64,000 nucleotides of DNA from JAAUTY01 sp964397305 (lineage in GTDB: Bacteria; Cyanobacteriota; Cyanobacteriia; Cyanobacteriales; Spirulinaceae). Below the pieces are notes generated by a model. That model did not search any database and was not told where the DNA came from. It saw nothing but the letters and a program-made list of their open reading frames with translations. Where the stretch lies: the NCBI GenBank assembly GCA_964397305.1, contig CAYNIP010000002.1, positions 148,503-212,502 on the forward strand. Direction: 5' to 3'. The position numbers and the translations under genes were made by a program. Positions within the stretch are counted from its first letter, which is position 1. The number at the start of each line of letters is the position of its first letter. Positions 50,993 to 59,420 of the stretch are shown here, in pieces.

Positions 50993-51973
50993 CTAGAAGC
51001 CCCGATGCCAGCGCAGCCAATCACCGCGGACCTCAGCCCAAGCGCCCGTGGGTAAGCTGCTGGTGCGGCTGCGGTTGGGGGCCTGGAGGAGTTGGGTCAA
51101 GGCCTCGAGGTGCTGGAAGCTCGGGGCGATCGCCAACTGCTGTTGCCAGAACTGGCGCAGCACCCGCCGCTGCAAGGCTAGGGGAGCCGCCCGAAGACTG
51201 GGGCGATGGAGACCGAGGCCATCGGGCGCGAGGCTGGCCTGGAGCAAGGCCTGGGCCTGGTGGTTGAGGTATTCCACCTCAGCCCCTAGCAGTTCCGCTG
51301 TCTGGGCTAGGGCTGTCTCCACCTGAGGGTTGAACGCTTGGCGCAGCAGGGGCAAGACTTGCTGGCGCAAGCGGTTGCGGGCGTAGCGGAGTTGTTGGTT
51401 GGCTGGGTCGGCCCGAACTGGCAGGTTAAATTCTTGGCAGAAGGCGCCAGTTTCAGCCCGGCTCACCCCCAGCAGGGGGCGGACAAGCGCTAGACCGGCC
51501 GTGAGGGGTCGCTCCCAGGCCAGGGCCTGCAAGCCCTCAGCCCCGGCTCCACGAATGAGATTGTAGAGGAGCGTCTCGGCGCGATCGCTCAGGGTGTGGG
51601 CCGTGACCACGCGGCGAGCCTGGGCCTGGCGGGCTAAGTCGGCTAGGGCAGCGTAGCGCCATTGTCGAGCGGCCGCCTCCGTTTCCGGCAGGGGCTCCGG
51701 GCTCCGGGCCAGGTAGTAGGGCAATCCACAGGTCTGGGCCCAGGCAGCGACCCCGGCGGCGACCCCGGCATCCATCGACCAGCCGTGATCGCAGTGGCCG
51801 ATGGCGAGGGTCCAGCGCCACTTGGGCTGGAGGTCTTGCAAGAGGCGCAAAAGGCAGAGGGAATCTTGGCCGCCAGAGACCGCGATGAGGAGAACGTCTT
51901 GGGGCGGGAGGAGCGATCGCTGGTGGAGGGTGGCGTGCAAGCGTGCATGGAGCGGCGTCCAAACAGCGCTCAT
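50993..51973 (-). CDS. tilS: tRNA(Ile)-lysidine synthetase
   Basis: 326 residues. TilS adds lysine to C34 of the CAU-anticodon tRNA-Ile so that it reads AUA. The PP-loop ATPase motif is LIAVSGGQDSLCLLRLL (SGGxDS), with GHCDHGW, VTAHTLSDRAETLLYNLIRG (HxxxDxxET-like) and RNRLRQQVLPLLRQ as in the family. The C-terminal tRNA-binding domain is short. It begins 25 bp after the KGK gene and is probably in an operon with it. Confidence 0.95.
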   Translation of the reverse strand: MSAVWTPLHARLHATLHQRSLLPPQDVLLIAVSGGQDSLCLLRLLQDLQPKWRWTLAIGHCDHGWSMDAGVAAGVAAWAQTCGLPYYLARSPEPLPETEAAARQWRYAALADLARQAQARRVVTAHTLSDRAETLLYNLIRGAGAEGLQALAWERPLTAGLALVRPLLGVSRAETGAFCQEFNLPVRADPANQQLRYARNRLRQQVLPLLRQAFNPQVETALAQTAELLGAEVEYLNHQAQALLQASLAPDGLGLHRPSLRAAPLALQRRVLRQFWQQQLAIAPSFQHLEALTQLLQAPNRSRTSSLPTGAWAEVRGDWLRWHRGF

Positions 51974-51998
51974 CGAAATTTAGGACCTCACGCAACCA

Positions 51999-53288
51999 TT
52001 AATCATCAATATCTTGCCAGATGTCTTCAAAGACATCCTCCTCATCCTTCCCATTGGCCTCAGGGTCGCCACGGCCGCGGGATAGCTCATCGGTTAAGGC
52101 ATCACCGAGGTCAAAGTCGATGTCTTCCCCCGTCCCGAAGATATCATCATCGCCATCCGCCGCCAGCTCAGCGCCAGCCCCCCCATTGCTCTCGAGCAGC
52201 AGTTCGTCCTCCTCCTCGGCGGCGGCGAAAATATCATCGGTGTCGTCGAGGGAGGTGGCCACATCGCCTCCGAGGCTGAAGAGATCCTCCCCTTCGTCCT
52301 CCTCCACGGCTGACCCCAAAAAGCCCTCACTCGCCTCCTCACCGGCCATCCCGAAGAAGGCGTCATCCTCTTCTGCGGCTGCGGTCGCCGCAAACAAGTC
52401 ATCCTCCGCTTCGTCCTCGGCGGTCACGGCAAAGAGATCCTCGCCGTCTCCCTCCTCCAGCCCCAAGAAGTCATCGCTCCCCTCGGCCAAGGCGGCCTCG
52501 GTCGTCCCCGAGGAATCCTCCTCCTCTGGGATGTCCCCAAAGACATCTTCGGTCTCGTCGTCCGCCGCTCCTACTAGATCAAAGTCGTCGGTGTCCTCAT
52601 CCTCATCCTCGTCATCGTCGCCTAGAAGCAGGCTGGCATCTTCTTCATCTTCTTCAGGAATCTCGACCAGCCCTAAGTCCGGCTCCGGAGCCCCGTCGAA
52701 AATATCGCCGACCTCCGCATCGGTATCATCGAAGACCCCTTCCAGTTCGTCGTCTTCTGCGTCATCCAATTCAAAGTGAGGGGGCGGCGCGTCTTCAAAG
52801 ACCTCTTCGACCTCATGGGCGCTGAACTCTGGCTCGGAACTCGGCTCCAGTTCATCTTCGACCGGCTCAAAGGGATCAGAGACGGGGGGCTCTGGAGCTG
52901 GGGGTTCAACCGGCTCCAGCCAGTCCTCGCTGGTATCTGGGGCGGGAGTGCCGATCGCAATCGGGGGGGAGGCGATCGCCGGCTCCGGCACTGTTTGGGC
53001 CTGGGCATCCGGCTGCAACTCCTCGCTCTCGGGGTGAAACTCCAGCCGGATGCGGACGCGGCCGCGCTGCCAACCGCGGGCCCCAAACCGCAGGGCCTCG
53101 CAGGCAACCCCCTGGTCACTAAACCAGTCCCCTTGCGCGGGGGAGCCCTGAGTTTTGGCGAGGACGACGCCCTTGAGGGCAGCCGCAAGCTCGCTGGCTC
53201 GAAACGTTGTCTGTCCGAGCAGCAATTGCACGGATTGATCGACGGACAAAACCTCACCACTCGCCAGCGGCTCGAATTGCTTATCCAC
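51999..53288 (-). CDS. KGK-domain acidic repeat protein
   Basis: 429 residues. The N-terminal 90 residues match the cyanobacterial KGK domain: VLSVDQSVQLLLGQTTFRAS then WFSDQGVACEALRFGARGWQ and RGRVRIRLEFHPE, with WQRGRVRIRLEF in place of the usual WQKGKVR. From about residue 105 the protein is extremely acidic and of low complexity, with repeated Asp/Glu-Asp/Glu-phenylalanine patterns (DDEDEDEDTDDFDLVG, EEDDAFFG, EDLFAV), predicted disordered. The KGK domain has no known biochemical role. It is upstream of tilS in an operon-like arrangement. The antisense serine-rich frame over this gene is an artefact of the acidic codons. Confidence 0.85.
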   Translation of the reverse strand: MDKQFEPLASGEVLSVDQSVQLLLGQTTFRASELAAALKGVVLAKTQGSPAQGDWFSDQGVACEALRFGARGWQRGRVRIRLEFHPESEELQPDAQAQTVPEPAIASPPIAIGTPAPDTSEDWLEPVEPPAPEPPVSDPFEPVEDELEPSSEPEFSAHEVEEVFEDAPPPHFELDDAEDDELEGVFDDTDAEVGDIFDGAPEPDLGLVEIPEEDEEDASLLLGDDDEDEDEDTDDFDLVGAADDETEDVFGDIPEEEDSSGTTEAALAEGSDDFLGLEEGDGEDLFAVTAEDEAEDDLFAATAAAEEDDAFFGMAGEEASEGFLGSAVEEDEGEDLFSLGGDVATSLDDTDDIFAAAEEEDELLLESNGGAGAELAADGDDDIFGTGEDIDFDLGDALTDELSRGRGDPEANGKDEEDVFEDIWQDIDD

Positions 53289-53442
53289 GCCTCATTCACC
53301 CCTTTTGCTACAGAGTTCGCTGTGTCCCTAGTTTGCCTGGTCGCCTGACGACCCGCAATACTTTAGGGCCCTCAGTTTGGCCGCACCCTGCTACAGTCTA
53401 GCTGCGATCGCTTCCGAGAGAGAAAATTCTCGCCGGTCGCGT

Positions 53443-54438
53443 CTAGAAGAACCAGCCATAGGAATGGAGGCCCTTGCCCAGGAGGTTAACGCCTAGGTAG
53501 CAGACCCAGACCACGGCAAACCCCACCGTGGCCAAAATCGCCGGCCGCCGCCCCTGCCAGCCCCGGGTGAGGCGGGCGTGAAGGTAGGCAGCAAAGACGA
53601 GCCAGGTGATCAGGGCCCAGGTTTCCTTCGGGTCCCAACTCCAGTAGGAGCCCCAGGCCTCGTTGGCCCAGACAGCCCCGGCAATGATCCCAATCGTCAG
53701 CAGGGGAAAGCCGAGACCGATGATGCGATAGCTCACATTGTCCAGAGTTTCCGCCAGGGTGAGGCGCTGGGGCGAGAGGGCCGGGGGGGCGGCGGGGGGC
53801 GCGAGATCAAGGACGGCCGTGCTGCCCAGGCGATCGCCACGATTGAGCACAGACTCGGCAGGGGCCGTCGCCGTTGCCGCAACCCCTGACCGGCGCAGAT
53901 CGCCCAGGCCAAAGGAGCTACCCCGCAGCGAGACGGCCTGCCCCCGGGTCACGACCAGAAAGGCCACGGAGAGCAGCGAACCCACCAGCAGGGTGGCGTA
54001 GCTGAGCATCATGACGCTGACGTGCATCATCAGCCAGTTGGATTTGAGGGCCGGCACAAGGGGTTCGGCCTGCTGCATGTCGCCCGGCAGGGTCAGGGCC
54101 GCAAAGGCGACAATGCCAGTCGCTAAAGGAGACGTGAACACGCCCACCAAGCGGGAGCGGCTGAGGGCTTCGGCGAGGAGGTGAATGGCTGTGATCCCCC
54201 AGGCCAGAAAGAGGAGCGATTCGTAAAGATTGCTCAGGGGAAAGTAACCAGCCTCAAGCCAGCGAGCCCCGAGCAACGTGGCGAGGCAGAGATTGGCGAT
54301 CATCATGCCCGCGAGGCCCAAGGTCGGCAGCATCGGCAGCTTCGGAAAGGCCGCGCTGACCCAGTAGGCAAGGGCCGTCATCATCAGGACAGCAAAGGCC
54401 GTATTGTCGAGGATTGTTTGGAGGGCGATCAGATCCAT
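53443..54438 (-). CDS. ccsA: Cytochrome c biogenesis protein CcsA (CcsB in TIGR naming), haem-handling WWD protein
   Basis: About 331 residues from the ATG at 54438 (nine further codons upstream are open). System II cytochrome c assembly: it carries haem across the membrane and ligates it to apocytochrome with Ccs1. The tryptophan-rich motif WGSYWSWDPKETWALITWL and haem-ligand histidines (HVSVMML at about residue 144, SYGWFF end with HSYG) are present. About eight membrane helices are seen, with a Gly/Ala-rich loop about residues 175-215. It is on the minus strand, divergent from the DUF1824 gene (191 bp apart), with ccdA beyond that. Confidence 0.93.
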   Translation of the reverse strand: MDLIALQTILDNTAFAVLMMTALAYWVSAAFPKLPMLPTLGLAGMMIANLCLATLLGARWLEAGYFPLSNLYESLLFLAWGITAIHLLAEALSRSRLVGVFTSPLATGIVAFAALTLPGDMQQAEPLVPALKSNWLMMHVSVMMLSYATLLVGSLLSVAFLVVTRGQAVSLRGSSFGLGDLRRSGVAATATAPAESVLNRGDRLGSTAVLDLAPPAAPPALSPQRLTLAETLDNVSYRIIGLGFPLLTIGIIAGAVWANEAWGSYWSWDPKETWALITWLVFAAYLHARLTRGWQGRRPAILATVGFAVVWVCYLGVNLLGKGLHSYGWFF

Positions 54439-54629
54439 ACCAGCATTGTTGACGGGAACGGGCACTGCTGGGCGATCGCCAGCAGTTACTTCTTACATCC
54501 TATCGGTTTCGCGGCCGCCCATTGGTTTAGAGTGAGAAAGGTCTGTCCCCCGCCTCCCAAGACAGCACCAGCGCCACCCCAAAATTCTCCGACCCGGCCT
54601 TGAGCCTTACCGTTCCCCACTCCCCTCCC

Positions 54630-55055
54630 ATGCCCGACCTAGACCTGACCCAAGCTCGCCAACTGCTCGACCGTTTCAGTTGCACCGAGACCCGGGCCGT
54701 CACCTCCGAGGCCGAGCGTCAGCAGCTCCAGGCGGCTCTCTTGCGCTTGGCCAGCGAGTCCGAGTCTGAGAACCTCGGGGTCTGTGCCGCCACTTGGGAG
54801 CAAGCACTCCAGGCCACCAGCCAGTACTTACAGGCCCTGGGCTACTCGGTTCCTCCAGCCCTCGGCCAAGAGTCGCCTGCTCCAGGACCGCTCTACCTCA
54901 AGTTCAATACCGCCAAGCAGACCTATTTCATCGATACCTACAGCGGCGAGTATCGCGGTGTCCTCGTGGCCTGCCAGGCGGAGGACGAGGCGATCGCTGG
55001 CGTCTACGGCCACTTGCCCCTCGACTTGTTCGCCGACACTCCAGCGCAGGCTTGA
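54630..55055 (+). CDS. DUF1824-family protein
   Basis: About 141 residues from the ATG at 54630 (Met11 of the longer frame). The sequence fits the cyanobacterial DUF1824 family: DLDLTQARQLLDRFSC at the start, LGVCAATWEQALQATSQYLQ, LYLKFNTAKQTYFIDTYSGE then YRGVLVACQAEDEAIAG and VYGHLPLDLFADTP at the end. Soluble, no membrane segment. Function unknown. It sits between ccsA and ccdA, convergent with ccdA (49 bp between stops). Confidence 0.88.
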   Translation: MPDLDLTQARQLLDRFSCTETRAVTSEAERQQLQAALLRLASESESENLGVCAATWEQALQATSQYLQALGYSVPPALGQESPAPGPLYLKFNTAKQTYFIDTYSGEYRGVLVACQAEDEAIAGVYGHLPLDLFADTPAQA

Positions 55056-55104
55056 GGACCGGGGATGGTTTGGGGGCATCCCCCGCTGTTGCGGCGGCCT
55101 ACCC

Positions 55105-55845
55105 CTAGAGCCCAGCGCTGGGCAGTCGGGAGAGCAGGGAAAAAACACCGAAGCCCACCAAGAGCGCGCCGCTCGCGGGGGTAATCCAGCCGGACCAGCG
55201 GCGCAACTCCAAAAACTGCTTGAGCAGGGCGGTGAAGGTTCCAGCCAGCACCAGTGGTACGACATAGCCTAGGGCATAGGCCAGCAACAGTCCTGCTCCG
55301 AGCACGACGTTCTGACTGGCGCTGACCCAAGCGAGGAGGGTTGCCAGGACAGGGGTACTACAGGGAGAGGCCACCAGGCCGAAGGTCAGCCCCAAGGCAT
55401 AGGCCCGCAACCCCACCGGCCAGTAGGCGGGAATCCAGGCCGTGTCGCCGCTGGCGGGGAGTGGCAGCGGCAGCACTCCCAGTAAGTTCAAGCCCATGAG
55501 GATGGCGATCGCGCTGACCAAGAGCGGTAGGCCAACGCCAATCTGGCCATAGACCCGGCCGAGCAGAGCGGCGCTGAGGCCCAGGAGCGCCAGGGTTGTC
55601 GCCAGACCGAGGGCAAAGCCGATGGACTGCTGGGCAGCTTGGCGGCGATCGCTCCCCGGAGTGCTGCCGATGTAGGCCATGGACAGGGGTAGCATGGAGA
55701 GCATACAGGGGGTCAAGCTGGTCAGCAGGCCTGTGGCAAACACAATCCCCAGGCTCAGCAGGCTGAGGTGTTCCAACTCAGCCGCCGCCAAGCGGTCAGC
55801 TCCCTGGGAGAGGTTGTAGAGTTGCGTTTGCAGCACGTCTAGCAT
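55105..55845 (-). CDS. ccdA: Thiol-disulphide transporter CcdA
   Basis: 246 residues and six membrane helices. CcdA passes reducing electrons from stromal thioredoxin to the lumen so that apocytochrome c cysteines stay reduced. The two redox Cys are in LLTSLTPCMLSMLPLSMAY and FGLVASPCSTPVLATLL, in the conserved positions next to Pro. With ccsA nearby it forms a cytochrome c maturation locus. Start: ATG at 55845; the divergent neighbour is the hli gene. Confidence 0.95.
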   Translation of the reverse strand: MLDVLQTQLYNLSQGADRLAAAELEHLSLLSLGIVFATGLLTSLTPCMLSMLPLSMAYIGSTPGSDRRQAAQQSIGFALGLATTLALLGLSAALLGRVYGQIGVGLPLLVSAIAILMGLNLLGVLPLPLPASGDTAWIPAYWPVGLRAYALGLTFGLVASPCSTPVLATLLAWVSASQNVVLGAGLLLAYALGYVVPLVLAGTFTALLKQFLELRRWSGWITPASGALLVGFGVFSLLSRLPSAGL

Positions 55846-55999
55846 GGTGACAGCAGCGACGCCAGAGCGCCGGTCAGGGTCCGGTCGTCATTGTAACGCC
55901 GGTTCTGCACCCCCGGCGGTTCGGAAAATTGCTGATGAGATATATAAGTAGATTTGATGGCAAATCGGAGCGAGAGTATTGCCGCCTTTGTAAATTTTG

Positions 56000-56017
56000 G
56001 TTACATTTATTTACAGA
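56000..56017 (+). promoter_or_regulatory. HLR1 (RpaB-binding) site upstream of hli
   Basis: GTTACATTTATTTACAGA fits the HLR1 consensus (G/T)TTACA(T/A)(T/A)NN(G/T)TTACA(T/A)(T/A) with one mismatch in the last two bases. It lies 46-63 bp before the hli ATG. Two further GTTACAA copies follow in a direct repeat CAGAACGTTACAA (56014-56026 and 56028-56040). RpaB represses hli genes through HLR1 in low light and releases them in high light. Confidence 0.75.
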
Positions 56018-56062
56018 ACGTTACAAACAGAACGTTACAACTACTCAACTGAGGGCACAGCC

Positions 56063-56215
56063 ATGGAAAACGAAACTCGCAACGATTTCAAATTCGGCTT
56101 CACCGCTGGTGCTGAAAACTGGAACGGTCGCCTAGCAATGATCGGCTTCGTGACGGCTCTGATCATCGAACTCGCCAGCGGCCAAGGCCTGCTGCACTTC
56201 TGGGGCTTGATGTAA
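56063..56215 (+). CDS. hli: High-light-inducible protein (one-helix Hlip/Scp)
   Basis: 50 residues. A single membrane helix with the chlorophyll-binding motif of light-harvesting relatives: FTAGAENWNGRLAMIGFVTALIIE, where ENWNGRLAMIGF carries the ExxNxRxAM ligands. Hlips bind chlorophyll and carotenoid, protect photosystem II assembly and quench excess light energy in thylakoids. I start at the ATG at 56063, not the longer in-frame frame, because family members begin just ahead of the FKFGFTAGAENWNGR segment. Promoter region carries HLR1; a strong terminator follows, so it is monocistronic. Confidence 0.95.
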   Translation: MENETRNDFKFGFTAGAENWNGRLAMIGFVTALIIELASGQGLLHFWGLM

Positions 56216-56262
56216 TCCCTACATCTAAAACCTCTGTCAATCTCTAGTCTGTCTCTAGTTGT

Positions 56263-56298
56263 ACGCTGAGCTTCGCATTCTGGCAAGCTCAGCGTTTT
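56263..56298 (+). terminator. Rho-independent terminator of hli
   Basis: ACGCTGAGCTT (56263-56273) pairs perfectly with AAGCTCAGCGT (56285-56295), an 11-bp stem with 11-base loop followed by TTT. It lies 48 bp after the hli stop. Confidence 0.88.
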
Positions 56299-56374
56299 GT
56301 TCGTCTGCCGATCAGCACCCGCCAAAGGGAGCGATCGCGACAGACAGCCCCGCAACCCTAAGCGACTTCAGGTC

Positions 56375-57949
56375 CTAGGCGATCGCCTCGCCTCCAGTCG
56401 CCAGAGCCTGCTCGAAGCGCGCTAACAGGGACGACTCCGGGCTGCCTTGACCGTAGAGCTTGGGCAGGCGTTTGGTGGCTTGCAACACAGCCCGCACTTC
56501 TTGGTTCGTGACGCTGGCGAGGGGGCGATTTTGATCGAGGGCGATCGCGGCGGCAAGGCCAATTCCCTGACCCACCCCAACGTTAAATTCCACAATCCGG
56601 CCCGCCGAGGAGGCCAGGCCAGTGAAGCCAGAACCCGGGCTGACCACCGCCAGGTTCGGCACCGTCCGCAGCTGCGCGTGACGAATACCGTAGTTAAAGG
56701 TCGGTAGCCCAAAGCTGACGCTGTTAAAGCCCAGCTCCAGGGCCTTGGAGCCGATGCCACGAATGCCGCCACGCACATCGAAATGGTAGGCGAAGGAGCC
56801 AAGCGCTTCCGACTCGGGCAGGCCCCCAGCCAGCATCTGGGCACCGGAAAAGGGCTGCACAACATCAATCACATTGCCTGCGTGGCGGATGTAGAGTTCC
56901 TTGGCCGGCATGACGGTGCTGGCCCCAATGCTGCGGAGCCAACGCTCTACCTGGCGCATCTCTTCCAGAATCGGCGGGCTGGGCTGGGCGGCGTTGCTGG
57001 CCAGGGCCTCGGCCTCGGAGCCGGTGGCGTAGTGGAGCAGGGCATTCCAGGAAAGGCGATCGCGCCCCAAGATAGCGATATTCGGCTGGTCTAGAATCGT
57101 CAGACTACTTTGTAGATCCAGCTTCTTGCCCCGGAAGGACTGGTAGGCAATCGATAGCCCCGGAGCCCGCACATCGGCAAAATCCGGTCCCACGTACATG
57201 GTGCGGAGGCGGCCGTTCCCCTCCGTCAGGCGACTGCGGAGGGATCTTTCGAGCTGGTCATCCCGACCAGCGGCCACCCGGAGGTAATTCTGGGCTTCCC
57301 GATCCTGAGGATTGGCAAAGCGCCGCAGAAATTGCTCTTCAAACCACTGCAACTGACCGATGGTGATCCCCTGGGTTTCAAAGACCAAGCTCACGGGGAG
57401 TTCTGAATCGGGCAGGCCGAAAGTACCAAACCCCTGCCAGCGCCGAGCACCCGCGTGTTTCGCCAGCTCCGCGTTCACAGTTGAGTCGATGAACTGCTGA
57501 GCGCGATAGAGTTCGCCCCGCACGAGTTCGATGCCCGTGAGGCGATCGCCCTCCTTGTGGACTTTGGCAATGCGAGCCAGGCTGAGAATGTCGGCCCCCA
57601 CCTCCGAGAGCATCTGTTGCAGGGCAAAGCTGCCATGACCGGGATCGAGGGCGATTTGGCGCACCCCCGCCCGCTGCAAAAACTCGGTATAGATCGCCGC
57701 CGGATCACCAAAAGTCGGCAGTTGGTGCTGAGTACGCAGGCTGGTAGACACATGGCTCCGGTCAAGGTACGCAAGACGTCCGCGAACCAAGTGGCCGCCG
57801 AGGCCATAGTGGGCACTGCCCATCAGCAGAAGCAGGAGGCGGGGGTAGCGGCCCTGGCGGCGGCGAAACTCGCGGCCTGCGGCGACGAGGGCCAGGACGC
57901 CAGGTACTTCGTCACCAAAGCCGATGATGTCGTAGTCGCGGATACGCAT
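56375..57949 (-). CDS. FAD-dependent oxidoreductase, FAD_oxidored-type
   Basis: About 524 residues from the ATG at 57949 (an upstream start 6 codons earlier is possible). The N-terminal fold begins RDYDIIGFGDEVPGVLALVAA; the dinucleotide loop reads GFGDEVPG and departs from GxGxxG, so nucleotide binding is less certain. Later parts resemble FAD oxidoreductases with an HI0933/GMC-like insertion (GELYRAQQFIDSTVNAELAK, FDVRGGIRGIGSKALELGF). The C-terminal GSGFTGLASSAGRIVEFNVGVGQGIGLAAAIAL is the usual second FAD-contact block. The substrate is unknown. Divergent/alone; a repeat element follows its upstream side at 58025. Confidence 0.75.
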   Translation of the reverse strand: MRIRDYDIIGFGDEVPGVLALVAAGREFRRRQGRYPRLLLLLMGSAHYGLGGHLVRGRLAYLDRSHVSTSLRTQHQLPTFGDPAAIYTEFLQRAGVRQIALDPGHGSFALQQMLSEVGADILSLARIAKVHKEGDRLTGIELVRGELYRAQQFIDSTVNAELAKHAGARRWQGFGTFGLPDSELPVSLVFETQGITIGQLQWFEEQFLRRFANPQDREAQNYLRVAAGRDDQLERSLRSRLTEGNGRLRTMYVGPDFADVRAPGLSIAYQSFRGKKLDLQSSLTILDQPNIAILGRDRLSWNALLHYATGSEAEALASNAAQPSPPILEEMRQVERWLRSIGASTVMPAKELYIRHAGNVIDVVQPFSGAQMLAGGLPESEALGSFAYHFDVRGGIRGIGSKALELGFNSVSFGLPTFNYGIRHAQLRTVPNLAVVSPGSGFTGLASSAGRIVEFNVGVGQGIGLAAAIALDQNRPLASVTNQEVRAVLQATKRLPKLYGQGSPESSLLARFEQALATGGEAIA

Positions 57950-58024
57950 GGGGCCGAAGCTGGACAAGCAACTGTACTCACTATAGGCGGTTGCGATATC
58001 AACGCGGCCGGCGGGGGGAATTTT

Positions 58025-58291
58025 GGGCGGACGAAAAAAAGCGCGGCTCCCCTGAATTTTGAGCGCTGGTTCAAGGATCAGAGGGTCGCCTTCTATCGCT
58101 CCGCGACGCTAGCGCGAACAGCGTTACCGGGCCCCCTCTGCGAGAAGCCGCTGCGCGTTGACCTCCCCCGGCCCCTGCTCCCCAAGCTGGGAGCAGGGGA
58201 GTTAGAAGCCCTTCTCCCTACTTGAGAGAGGGGTTGGGGTGAGGGCTGAGCGAAGAAGTACCAGACATCCCGCGTAAAATTTCGTTCACCC
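58025..58291. mobile_element. MITE-like element, second full copy
   Basis: 267 bp with inverted ends GGGCGGACGAAA and TTTCGTTCACCC (10 of 12 matched), related to 36352-36593; the first 100 bases are nearly the same. It carries GCTAGCGCGAACAGCGTTAC (58110-58129), a diverged AGCCGCTGCGCGTTGACCTC block (58146-58165) and a hairpin block CTGCTCCCCAAGCTGGGAGC. GAATTTT occurs at both borders (58018-58024 and 58294-58300) and could be a target duplication. It lies in the 414-bp gap between the FAD oxidoreductase and the ADP-ribosylglycohydrolase gene, which has no other features. Confidence 0.75.
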
Positions 58292-58363
58292 GTGAATTTT
58301 TGTTTCGGGTTGGCTGTGAGCCAAGCGGCGTCGGGACTGCACCGGGCTACAGCGTCCCCCAGC

Positions 58364-59344
58364 CTAGGCTGAACTCACCGGCACCGTAGTGCTGAGGGCC
58401 GCAGTGAGCCGTTTTGCGAGGTCGAAGATTTCGTAGAACTTGGCCACTCGCTGCATCCAGTCCCGGGGGATGTCTTTGGCCCCAAAGCAGAGCCCCGCCA
58501 GCCCCCCCGTGACGGCTCCGGCGGTATCCGTATCTTCGCCAAGATTAATCGCTGTGAGCACCGCCTCAGCGTAAGAATTGCTGTTGAGCAAACACCAGAG
58601 GGCAATCTCCAGCATATTCACCACATAGCCATCCGAGTGGAGATCCCGGGGGGTGAGGGTGTCCACTTCACCGCTCCAAAGCCGTTGGAAGTGAGGTAAT
58701 TCGTGGCGGTAGGGGGGGGCTTGGTAGTAGGGCTGGACCCGCTGCAAGCCGTTCACGTAGGCCAGGGCCGCCGGTTCGTCCTGCAACAGGCCAAGGGCAA
58801 CACTGATGTAGAGACCACAGGCCATCTGCGATCGCGGGTGCGCGTGGGTCATGGCAGAGATTTGGTGAACCCGCGTCAGCAATTCCTCAAACTCGAGGTG
58901 GGCAGCACAAAAAGCTAGAGGTAGAATCCGCATCAAGGAACCACTGCCGTTGCTGCGTTCGTGGCGTTCACCAGACTCGAGGGGTGAAATACCCGCGTAC
59001 AGGCAGCGGAGGGCCGTGGCGAGGGTCTGGCCCATGTCCAGGCGTTCGCGGGGCGTCTGCCAAATCTCGCCCCGATACCAACGGCTGAAATAGGCGGCAG
59101 TGCGGTGGAGCAGTTCCGGGGTAGACTCGCTCCCTTCACAGAGGGCTTCGGCCTGGCAGAAGGTGAGCGCACTGTCATCGGACCATGTACCAGGGGGGAC
59201 ATCGTAGGTCCCGTAGCCCTCCATGTCGTTGACGGGGGCTCGTTGGCAGGCTGCACGGCTGCGAAACTTCGCCGGAATGCCGAGGGCGTCGCCGACGCAG
59301 ACACCCATGAGACCGGAAAGAATACGCGCTTGTGGATATGTCAT
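58364..59344 (-). CDS. ADP-ribosylglycohydrolase family protein (DraG-like)
   Basis: 326 residues. Removes ADP-ribose from proteins or small molecules using two metal ions. The metal ligands are visible: CVGDALGIPAKF (about 17-28), GTWSDDSALTFC (Asp56-Asp57) and the C-terminal NLGEDTDTAGAVTGGLAGLC (about 277-296). DraG in some bacteria reverses nitrogenase regulation, but no DraT or nif gene is here, so a broader hydrolase role is likely. Divergent from mlaE. Confidence 0.9.
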   Translation of the reverse strand: MTYPQARILSGLMGVCVGDALGIPAKFRSRAACQRAPVNDMEGYGTYDVPPGTWSDDSALTFCQAEALCEGSESTPELLHRTAAYFSRWYRGEIWQTPRERLDMGQTLATALRCLYAGISPLESGERHERSNGSGSLMRILPLAFCAAHLEFEELLTRVHQISAMTHAHPRSQMACGLYISVALGLLQDEPAALAYVNGLQRVQPYYQAPPYRHELPHFQRLWSGEVDTLTPRDLHSDGYVVNMLEIALWCLLNSNSYAEAVLTAINLGEDTDTAGAVTGGLAGLCFGAKDIPRDWMQRVAKFYEIFDLAKRLTAALSTTVPVSSA

Positions 59345-59420
59345 TGTTGCTCTGTCTCCCTAGACCCTGCTGCGCCTGTTAAGTTGAATCCATCCTGTGT
59401 TGTGTTGCACCCTACCGAAA

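Noticed and set aside
52021..52779. Serine-rich 252-residue frame on the plus strand
   Set aside because: It is the complement of the Asp/Glu codons of the KGK protein tail, which yields runs of Ser.
18415..58291. CRISPR array
   Set aside because: The repeats are dispersed over 50 kb, vary in length and carry inverted ends; no regular repeat-spacer unit exists.
58364..59344. DraG nitrogenase-reactivating enzyme
   Set aside because: The family is broad and neither DraT nor nif genes are near.
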